A stretch of 64,000 bases of DNA, taken from NCBI RefSeq assembly GCF_016775475.1, contig NZ_JAEUXJ010000005.1, positions 310,001-374,000 of the forward strand. Direction: 5' to 3'. The notes under the pieces are model-generated. The model had not been told where the DNA came from and searched no databases. It saw only the letters and a list, made by a program, of their open reading frames with translations. The DNA comes from Belnapia mucosa (GTDB taxonomy: Bacteria > Pseudomonadota > Alphaproteobacteria > Acetobacterales > Acetobacteraceae). The translations under genes were made by a program, and so were the position numbers. How positions within the stretch are numbered: position 1 is the stretch's first letter; every line of letters starts with the position of its first letter. Positions 55,770 through 64,000 of this stretch are shown here, in pieces.

Positions 55770-56572
55770 CCCAGGCGCTCCGGGTCGAAGGTGACGGCAT
55801 GGTCCAGCGGGCCATGGCCACGCCCATAGCCGGGGGCGGCGAGGATGGCGGCGCGGACATAGCGGCGGGCGCGGGCCACCGCCTCCTCCAGCGGCATTCC
55901 CTGGGCGAGGCCGACGGCGATCGCGCTGGCGAGAGTGCAGCCGGTGCCATGCGTATGGCGCGTCTCGATCCGCGCATCCTCGAAGCGGAGGATGCCTTCG
56001 GGAGTGCCGAGCAGGTCGACCAGGCGGGGGCCTTCGAGATGCCCGCCCTTCAGCAGCACGGCGCGGGCGCCGAGGCCGAGCAGGGCCGGCATGGCGGCCT
56101 CCATCTCCGCCTCGGTTTTGATGCGGAGGCCGGTCAGCACCTCGGCCTCCGGCAGGTTCGGGGTGATGAGGCTGGCGAGCGGGACCAGCCGGCGCTTCAG
56201 CGTCTCCACCGCATCGGGCTGCAGCAGCGGATGGCCACCCTTCGCCACCATCACCGGATCGGCGACGAGGGGGATGCCCGGCGCCTCGGCCGCGATGCCG
56301 TCGCAGACCGCGGCGATGGTCGCGCTGTCATGCAGCATGCCGGTCTTCAGCGCATCGGCGCCGATATCGCGCAGCACCACATCCATCTGCTGGCGGATGA
56401 AGGCGGTCGGGATCGGCAGGACGCCATGGACGCCCTCGGTATTCTGCGCCGTCAGCGCGGTGATGGCGGTGGCGGCGAAACCGCCGAGCGCCGTCACCGC
56501 CTTGATATCCGCCTGGATGCCGGCGCCACCGCCGGAATCCGAGCCGGCGATGATGAGGACGCGGCCCCGCAT
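55766..56572 (-). CDS. thiD: Hydroxymethylpyrimidine/phosphomethylpyrimidine kinase ThiD
   Basis: Kinase of thiamine biosynthesis, phosphorylating HMP then HMP-P, 268 residues of ribokinase fold. It begins VLIIAGSDSGGGAGIQADIK. The ATP/anion-hole motif is HTHGTGCTLASAIA near 215. The ATG directly follows the glmM stop (TAG then ATG, no gap). The other thi genes are absent here. Confidence 0.95.
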   Translation of the reverse strand: MRGRVLIIAGSDSGGGAGIQADIKAVTALGGFAATAITALTAQNTEGVHGVLPIPTAFIRQQMDVVLRDIGADALKTGMLHDSATIAAVCDGIAAEAPGIPLVADPVMVAKGGHPLLQPDAVETLKRRLVPLASLITPNLPEAEVLTGLRIKTEAEMEAAMPALLGLGARAVLLKGGHLEGPRLVDLLGTPEGILRFEDARIETRHTHGTGCTLASAIAVGLAQGMPLEEAVARARRYVRAAILAAPGYGRGHGPLDHAVTFDPERLG

Positions 56573-57931
56573 CTAGGCGGCGATCCGCGCGCGGATGGTG
56601 GCGGCGAGCGACTCCACCGTCTCGGTGACCAGCGCCTCATCCTCGGCCTCGGCCATGACGCGGATCAGCGGCTCCGTGCCGCTGGCGCGGATCAGGATGC
56701 GGCCGCGCTCGCCGAGGCGCTCCTCGAAGGCGGCGATCTCGCGCTGCACGGCATCATCCTTCAGCGGCGAGGCACCGGCGAAGCGGACATTCACCAGCCG
56801 CTGCGGCAGGGGCGTGAAGCGGCGGCAGACCTCGCTGGCGGGCCGCTTGTCCTGCACCAGCACGGAGAGGACCTGCAGCGCCGCGACCAAGCCATCCCCG
56901 GTGGTGGCGAAGTCGGACATGATGACATGGCCCGATTGCTCGCCGCCCAGGTTGCAGCCGGTATCGCGCATCCGTTCTCCGACATAGCGGTCGCCGACCG
57001 CGGTGCGCAGCAGGTTGAGGCCGAGGCCCTTGAAATGGCGCTCCAGGCCCATATTGGACATCACCGTCGCCACCACCGCGCCGCCGCGCAGCCTTCCCTC
57101 GGCATGCCAGGACCCGGCGATCAGGGCGAGAATCTGGTCGCCATCGATCAGCGTCCCCGCCTCATCGACCAGCACCAGCCGGTCGGCATCGCCATCGAGG
57201 GCGATGCCGATATCGGCCCGCCGCTCCCGCACTAGGCTGGCGAGCTGGCCGGGGGCGGTGGAGCCGACGCCCTGGTTGATGTTGAAGCCATCCGGCGCGA
57301 CACCGATGGAGACGACCTCGGCGCCCAGCTCCCACAGCACGGTGGGGGCGACGCGGTAGGCGGCGCCATGGGCACAATCAACGACGATGCGAAGCCCTTC
57401 GAGCGTCAGGCGGCGGGGGAAGCTCTGCTTGGCGGCCTCGATGTAGCGGCCGGGGGCGTCCTCGAGGCGGCTGGCACGGCCGAGCCGGGCCGGGGCGACC
57501 TGGGCGCCGGCGAGGTCGCCGGCCATCAGCGCCTCGATCTCCGCCTCCTGCGCATCCGACAGCTTCAGCCCGTCGGGGCCGAACAGCTTGATGCCGTTAT
57601 CCTCGAAGGGATTGTGCGAGGCGCTGACCATCACGCCAAGATCGGCGCGGAGGCTGCGGGTCAGGAGGGCGATGGCCGGCGTCGGCATCGGGCCGACCAG
57701 GACGACATCCATCCCGGCGCCGACGAAGCCGGCTGCCAGGGCCGGTTCCAGCATATAGCCCGAGAGGCGGGTATCCTTGCCGATGACCACGCGGTGCCGG
57801 TGGCTGCCGCGGTTGAAATACTGCCCCGCCGCCTGGCCGAGCCGGAGGGCGGTGGCGGCATCCATCGGCGCCTGGTTGGCCTTGCCACGGATGCCATCGG
57901 TGCCGAAGAGGCGACGGGTAGGCTGGGTCAT
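56573..57931 (-). CDS. glmM: Phosphoglucosamine mutase
   Basis: Converts glucosamine 6-phosphate to glucosamine 1-phosphate for UDP-GlcNAc (peptidoglycan, LPS), 452 residues. The start is [14 protein letters not shown], the phospho-serine loop [11 protein letters not shown] is near 100-110, the metal loop is DGDADR, and the C-terminal phosphate-binding site is [12 protein letters not shown]. It follows folP by 9 bases, the common ftsH-folP-glmM order. Confidence 0.97.
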   Translation of the reverse strand: MTQPTRRLFGTDGIRGKANQAPMDAATALRLGQAAGQYFNRGSHRHRVVIGKDTRLSGYMLEPALAAGFVGAGMDVVLVGPMPTPAIALLTRSLRADLGVMVSASHNPFEDNGIKLFGPDGLKLSDAQEAEIEALMAGDLAGAQVAPARLGRASRLEDAPGRYIEAAKQSFPRRLTLEGLRIVVDCAHGAAYRVAPTVLWELGAEVVSIGVAPDGFNINQGVGSTAPGQLASLVRERRADIGIALDGDADRLVLVDEAGTLIDGDQILALIAGSWHAEGRLRGGAVVATVMSNMGLERHFKGLGLNLLRTAVGDRYVGERMRDTGCNLGGEQSGHVIMSDFATTGDGLVAALQVLSVLVQDKRPASEVCRRFTPLPQRLVNVRFAGASPLKDDAVQREIAAFEERLGERGRILIRASGTEPLIRVMAEAEDEALVTETVESLAATIRARIAA

Positions 57932-57940
57932 GGAATTGGA

Positions 57941-58954
57941 TTAGCGCCCGGCGGGCGGCATGTCACCGGAAAGCGAGGCCTGCCAGACGCGCAGCGCCTG
58001 CACGGTCTCCGCCACGTCATGGACGCGGAGGATGGCGGCCCCCCTCCCCGCCCCGGCCAGCGCGACGGCAAGGCTGGGGGCAAGGCGCCGGCCGGCCTCC
58101 GGGACCCCGGCGATGCGGCCGAGGAAGCCCTTGCGGGAGGCACCAAGCAGGATGGGGCAGCCGATCCCGGCCAGCAGCGGCAGCCGGTCCACCAGCGCCA
58201 GATTCCCCGCCAGGGTCTTGCCGAAGCCGATGCCGGGATCGACCGCGATGCGGACGCGGGGGATGCCGGCGGCCTCCAGCGCCTCGACGCGGTCGGCGAG
58301 GAAACCGGCGACCTCCAGCGCGGCATCGCGGTAGCCGGTATGGGCCTGCATGCTGCGCGGATCAGTTGTCGGCATATGCATGAGGATGACGGGGGCGGCG
58401 GCTTCGGCCACCACCCGCAATGCCTCCGGATCATGGCGGAGGGCGGTGACGTCGTTGACGATGCGGGCGCCGGCCACGAGCGCGGCCGCCATGGTGGCGG
58501 CATTCCGGGTATCGACCGAGACCGGGGCGATAAGAGCCAGCGCCCGGATCACGGGCAGGATGCGGCGCATCTCCTCCTCGGGCGGGACGGGTTCGGCGCC
58601 AGGGCGGGTGGATTCGCCACCGATATCGAGGATGTCGGCACCGGCCTCCCGCATCGCCTCGCCTTGAGCGATGGCCCGGGCCTGGTCGGCGGCAAGGCCG
58701 TCGCCGGAGAAGCTGTCGGGCGTGACATTGACGATGCCCATCACCAGCGGGCGGCCGGGATCGGGCAGGCCGGCAAAGTCCGGCGGGCGGGTCGTGAGGC
58801 GACCCCGCCAGGGCTCCGGCACCGCCTCGGCGGGCATCACCACCCCGCTGCGCCGGGCGAGGAGGAAGCGCAGCGGCCCACCCTGGAGAGGGAGGCCGGA
58901 ATTGGAAACCGCCGGGCCCGTCACCAGGCCCAGCGGTTCGATCCAGTCCCGCAT
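57941..58954 (-). CDS. folP: Dihydropteroate synthase
   Basis: Joins p-aminobenzoate and dihydropterin pyrophosphate in folate synthesis, the target of sulfonamides. 337 residues: TIM barrel with MGIVNVTPDSFSGDG, DIGGESTRPGAE, DPGIGFGKTLAGN and GASRKGFLGRI. About 70 residues precede the barrel (the family core begins at LVMGIVN), a longer N-terminus than in E. coli but seen in related Alphaproteobacteria. Confidence 0.95.
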   Translation of the reverse strand: MRDWIEPLGLVTGPAVSNSGLPLQGGPLRFLLARRSGVVMPAEAVPEPWRGRLTTRPPDFAGLPDPGRPLVMGIVNVTPDSFSGDGLAADQARAIAQGEAMREAGADILDIGGESTRPGAEPVPPEEEMRRILPVIRALALIAPVSVDTRNAATMAAALVAGARIVNDVTALRHDPEALRVVAEAAAPVILMHMPTTDPRSMQAHTGYRDAALEVAGFLADRVEALEAAGIPRVRIAVDPGIGFGKTLAGNLALVDRLPLLAGIGCPILLGASRKGFLGRIAGVPEAGRRLAPSLAVALAGAGRGAAILRVHDVAETVQALRVWQASLSGDMPPAGR

Positions 58955-58965
58955 GGGGCGCTGGA

Positions 58966-60888
<1,923 letters not shown>

Positions 60889-60935
60889 CGATGCATATCC
60901 CGTTCCCGCCACGACCCGGATCGGGCCATGGTGCC

Positions 60936-62234
60936 TCAGGCAACGCCCAAGGCCAGCGACCCCCAAGATAGGGATGCCGACCCCGCCCGTGAATGCCCCC
61001 CCAGTGAAAGCTGCGGGCGCATCGCGACCGCATCATCCCGGAAGGCGCCGTCGAGGACAGGGCCCCCAGCGGGAGCGAACACGGTGGCGAAATCCGTGCA
61101 GCGCTCGGGGTCAGGATAATCCAGACCGGGCACCGCCACCAGCACGCCGTTGCACCAAATACTTGGCAATGCAGAGAGCACGGCGGCCGGCAGCCCTGGC
61201 GCGAGGCGACGCAGCCCGGCCGCCGCCGGCCCGAGGGCGCCCAGGCTGCAATCCCCGGCGCCAGGCCCGACCAGGCGGAAGCGCCCGTCCCAGAGGGTGC
61301 CGGTCCTGGCCGGCACCGGCGGGGCGAGGTCCGCCACCTCCCGCCGCAGCAGCCATCCTCCGGTCCGGGGCCGCAGCACGGCGCCGGCGAGGCTCCCCTG
61401 CCCCCGCTCCAGCAGTGCGGCCGTGGCGGCGCGGCCGGGCGCCAGCCGTCCCCCGCCCACCGCCCGCAGCAGGGCGGCCAGCGCCGCCTCGGCCAGCCGA
61501 TCCTTGCCGAGTTCGGCGGGATCGATCTCGGCAAAGCCCTCGGGGTGGAGCCGGGCGGCGGCAGCGAGGCGGGCGGCGAGCGGCCCGGCCTCCCGCCCCC
61601 GACGGCGGGCGAAGGCGGCGGCGGCCTCGGCCAGGGCGGGGACCGCCTCCCCCTCCCCCAGCACGGCGCGCAGCCGGACACGGGCGAAGCGCGGATCGGC
61701 ATTGCTTGGGTCGCGCAGCGGGGCGAGGCCGGCCGCGGCCACCACCGCCTCCAGCCGCGCCGGCGGGATGCCGAGCAGCGGTCGCAGGATCAGCGCCGCG
61801 CCCGCCGGCCGCGCCGCGGCCATGCCGGCCAGCCCATCCGGGCCGCTGCCGCGCAGGGCCCGGAACAGCAGCGTCTCCGCCTGGTCGCGCTGCTGATGGC
61901 CAAGCAGGAGCCACGGCCGCCCAGCCGCCCGACAGGCCTCCAGCAGGGCAGTCAGCCGTGCTTCGCGCGCCCTTTCTTGCAAACGGGACCCGGCGGGCAG
62001 GCCGAGCGGCAACAACCGGGCCTCGATCCCGCGCGCGGCGAGCAGGGCGATAGTGGCGGCGGTCTCGGCGCCGCTCTCGGGCCGCAGCCCGTGATCCACC
62101 ACCAGGCCGAGCAGCGAGCCGCCCCGGGCGCGGGCCCACTCCGCGGCCAGCAGGGCCAGGGCCAGGCTGTCCGGCCCGCCGGAGATGCCGGCAGCAAGCG
62201 CCGGGGCCGGGCCGAAGGGCCCGAGCGGCGCCAT
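60936..62234 (-). CDS. tilS: tRNA(Ile)-lysidine synthase TilS
   Basis: Modifies C34 of tRNA-Ile(CAU) to lysidine so it reads AUA, 432 residues. The N-type ATP pyrophosphatase loop is [13 protein letters not shown] near residues 17-29; [10 protein letters not shown] and [15 protein letters not shown] follow. The C-terminal region is divergent and ends in a short unrelated-looking tail. Codons before the ATG at 62234 stay open and read QQEFAAL, plausible for the family, but offer no ATG, GTG or TTG start. Confidence 0.92.
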   Translation of the reverse strand: MAPLGPFGPAPALAAGISGGPDSLALALLAAEWARARGGSLLGLVVDHGLRPESGAETAATIALLAARGIEARLLPLGLPAGSRLQERAREARLTALLEACRAAGRPWLLLGHQQRDQAETLLFRALRGSGPDGLAGMAAARPAGAALILRPLLGIPPARLEAVVAAAGLAPLRDPSNADPRFARVRLRAVLGEGEAVPALAEAAAAFARRRGREAGPLAARLAAAARLHPEGFAEIDPAELGKDRLAEAALAALLRAVGGGRLAPGRAATAALLERGQGSLAGAVLRPRTGGWLLRREVADLAPPVPARTGTLWDGRFRLVGPGAGDCSLGALGPAAAGLRRLAPGLPAAVLSALPSIWCNGVLVAVPGLDYPDPERCTDFATVFAPAGGPVLDGAFRDDAVAMRPQLSLGGHSRAGSASLSWGSLALGVA

Positions 62235-62266
62235 CAGCGCCGCGAATTCCTGCTGCCCGACGGGGC

Positions 62267-63160
62267 TCAGCGGCAGCCGGCCCGACGCCGCCCTTCGGCC
62301 GCGCGCTCGGCCAACGGCGGGCGGAGATTGGGGAAATTGCTCCGCAGATCGTCCAGCGTGTCGCAGGCCTCGCGCTTGTTGCCGAGGCTGGCAAAGGCGC
62401 CGGCGAGGCCGATCAGCGCCTCGGGCGCGCGCGGCCCGGTGCGGCTGCGGGTAAAGGCGTCGTTATAGGCGAGCGCCGCGCCGGCATAGTCGCGCTTGCC
62501 GCTCAGCGCATCGCCGAGCAGGAGCTGCGCATCGGTGGCGCGGGTGCTGCCGCGGGCGGCGAGCGCCTCGCGCGCCGCAGCCTCGGCGGCGCCATAGTCG
62601 CGGCGGCCGAGTGCCGCCTGGCCATCGGCGATGGCCCGTTCCGGGGTACGGGCGGCGCTGGGCGCAGCCGCGGGCGGCGCGGCGGGTGCGCTGGGCGCGG
62701 CGGGGGCCGCCGCCCGGGCGGGCGGGGCCGCCGGCGCGGCCGCGCGGCCGCCACCCTGCCCCTCGAGCTGCTGGAGCCGGTAGTCGAGATCGCCCTGCAG
62801 CTTCTCGACCTGCTGGCCGAGATTGCGGTTGCGGTTCTCGCTCTCATCCAGCCGGCCGCGCAGGCGGCGCGTCTCATCCTCCAGCGCCGTCACCCGGTCG
62901 AGCAGCGCCCCGACCAGTTCGCCCTGCGGGGCGCCGCCGGAACGGGAGGGCGGCGGCACCACGGCCGGCGCGCCCATGGCGGAACCGCCGCGGCGGACTT
63001 GGTCCAGCTCTTGCCGGAGCTGGAGGATCTGGTTCTGGAGATAGATGCCTTCGCGGCTCTCGGCCTGGGCGAAGGCAGGGCCGGCCGGCAGCAGCGCCAG
63101 GGTGGCGATGGTGGTGGCGATGGTGGTGGCGAGGATCAGGGCGGCGAGCACGCGGCGCAT
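62267..63160 (-). CDS. cpoB: Cell division coordinator CpoB (YbgF)
   Basis: Periplasmic Tol-Pal-associated protein of 297 residues linking outer-membrane constriction with peptidoglycan synthesis. It has a signal peptide (to AFAQA at about 31), a coiled-coil trimerisation region (about 40-140, with heptads in ESENRNRNLGQQVEKLQGDL), an Ala/Pro-rich linker, and a TPR domain (about 190-290). The linker is unusually long and Ala/Pro-rich. It follows pal, 265 bases away. Confidence 0.92.
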   Translation of the reverse strand: MRRVLAALILATTIATTIATLALLPAGPAFAQAESREGIYLQNQILQLRQELDQVRRGGSAMGAPAVVPPPSRSGGAPQGELVGALLDRVTALEDETRRLRGRLDESENRNRNLGQQVEKLQGDLDYRLQQLEGQGGGRAAAPAAPPARAAAPAAPSAPAAPPAAAPSAARTPERAIADGQAALGRRDYGAAEAAAREALAARGSTRATDAQLLLGDALSGKRDYAGAALAYNDAFTRSRTGPRAPEALIGLAGAFASLGNKREACDTLDDLRSNFPNLRPPLAERAAEGRRRAGCR

Positions 63161-63324
63161 CAAGGGGCCTCCGATGGGGCTCAGCGCAGAACGGTCCGCG
63201 CGAAACGGAATGCGGGCCGGCTGGATAAGGCAGCCGGCCCGCATCGGCCAGGGGGTTGTCCCCGAATATGCACGAAGCCGCCATCACGCCGGGGACAGCG
63301 CACCGGCGCGGCGGCCGGGCTTTA

Positions 63325-63414
63325 GACCGGCTTCACCCATGCCGTGCATGGCTGAAGCCGGTCCAGTCTTTTGTTTTGCCGCATTTTCCGAGGCGTCCGG
63401 CATTCACGCCGGAC
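63325..63414. repeat. Two strong hairpins between pal and cpoB
   Basis: First: GACCGGCTTCA (63325-63335) and TGAAGCCGGTC (63353-63363) pair perfectly, with an inner CATGC/GCATG stem, followed on the + strand by CAGTCTTTTGTTTT. Second: GTCCGGC-ATTCAC-GCCGGAC (63395-63414), 11 bases after the pal stop. They lie in the 265-base gap and may stabilise the pal mRNA or partly end transcription. They could also be copies of a dispersed repeat. Confidence 0.55.
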
Positions 63415-63425
63415 TTGAAAATGCT

Positions 63426-63911
63426 CTAGCGGACGACGGTGACGGCGCGGCGGTTCTGCGCCCAGGCATCCTCGGAGGAGCCGAGGGCGGCCGGACGGTC
63501 CTTGCCGTAGGAGATGGTGGAGATGCGGGCGCCGGCGGTGCCGGTCGCCACCAGCACGTCGCGGGCGGCATTGGCGCGGCGCTGACCGAGGGCGAGGTTG
63601 TATTCGCGGGTGCCGCGCTCATCGGCATGGCCTTCGACCTGCACCGTCACCTGCGGATAGCGGGACAGCCAGGCGGACTGGCGCTCGAGCACCGAGCGCT
63701 GGTCGGCGCGGATGCTGGACTCGTCGGTGTCGAAGAAGACGCGGTCGCCGACATTGGCCACCAGGTCTTCCTGGCTGCCCGGGCGCGGGCCGGCCGAGCT
63801 GCCCGCGGCGGCGCCAGCGCCGGTGGCGGCGTTGTCGGCGGTCGAGGACTGGCAGGCGGTCAGCAGGGCAAGCGCGGCAACGGCACCCAGAAGCTTGGCA
63901 TTGAGCATCAT
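63426..63911 (-). CDS. pal: Peptidoglycan-associated lipoprotein Pal
   Basis: Outer-membrane lipoprotein of the Tol-Pal system, 161 residues. The lipobox is LLTAC with the acylated cysteine at 20, followed by a flexible Ala/Gly linker and an OmpA-like peptidoglycan-binding domain (about 55-161) with FFDTDESSIRADQ, VEGHADERGTREYNLALGQRRA and the final NRRAVTVV. Two adjacent ATGs (63911, 63908) follow GAAGGGA. tolB would be expected upstream, beyond the window. Confidence 0.96.
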   Translation of the reverse strand: MMLNAKLLGAVAALALLTACQSSTADNAATGAGAAAGSSAGPRPGSQEDLVANVGDRVFFDTDESSIRADQRSVLERQSAWLSRYPQVTVQVEGHADERGTREYNLALGQRRANAARDVLVATGTAGARISTISYGKDRPAALGSSEDAWAQNRRAVTVVR

Positions 63912-64000
63912 GTCGTCCCTTCTTCGTCCAAATGGCGCAGCGCGGAACTGCGGAATTCCACGACGGGCGTTACAACCAGCGCGTTAGAGGGTCAAGGCAA

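Overview
The window comes from a very GC-rich alphaproteobacterium, most likely a Roseomonas-like member of the Acetobacteraceae. This is inferred from base composition, the protein sequences, and two gene orders typical of Alphaproteobacteria: miaB-phoH-ybeY-corC, and pal-cpoB-tilS-ftsH-folP-glmM. No rRNA, tRNA or CRISPR array was seen. Most genes sit in tight runs joined by 1-4 nt stop/start overlaps.

Layout. (1) 1-3.1 kb: 3' part of a DsbD-type thiol:disulfide transporter, a His-rich YqjI-like PadR regulator with a DUF2218 protein, and a lysophospholipid acyltransferase. (2) 3.3-8.4 kb, + strand: miaB, phoH, ybeY, corC, a small unknown gene and an endonuclease III homologue. (3) 8.4-14.4 kb, - strand: radA, cvpA, purF, an SDR, rlmJ and gpsA. 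(4) 14.5-24.8 kb: accessory catabolism. A GntR regulator, a creatininase-family amidase and a peptide-type binding protein face a metallo-beta-lactamase hydrolase, a branched-chain-type binding protein, LigB, LigA and an amidohydrolase. A zinc alcohol dehydrogenase and an enoyl-CoA hydratase follow. (5) 24.9-28.5 kb, - strand: an orphan DUF1217 gene, then serC-serA behind a probable serC leader RNA. (6) 28.6-34.9 kb, + strand: a small secreted protein, a Bug-type binding protein with HyuA/HyuB, and an AI-2E-family permease. (7) 35-36.6 kb: PhnF-like and MerR-HMA regulators with a perfect mer-type operator but no mer genes.

(8) 36.8-53.6 kb is an exopolysaccharide locus: two glycosyltransferases, a Wzy/WaaL polymerase or ligase, an ExoF-like export protein, a BY-kinase/chain-length protein, a GH39-like glycosidase, a Wzx flippase and the initiating sugar-phosphate transferase. 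Beside them lie a hybrid histidine kinase, a LuxR-type response regulator and a GH16 glycanase with RTX repeats. A palindrome, GGCCTAGGCC, recurs in the intergenic regions of this locus and is the best candidate here for an undescribed shared operator. (9) 53.6-54.2 kb is decayed DNA with an IS6-type transposase remnant and a frameshifted secreted-protein remnant.

(10) 54.2-63.9 kb, - strand: pal, cpoB, tilS, ftsH, folP, glmM, thiD, phzF and a LysE exporter. The housekeeping blocks (2, 3, 10) cover tRNA modification, ribosome maturation, purine, folate and cell-wall precursor synthesis, and envelope integrity. The blocks between them are substrate uptake, catabolism and capsule functions, which probably vary between strains.
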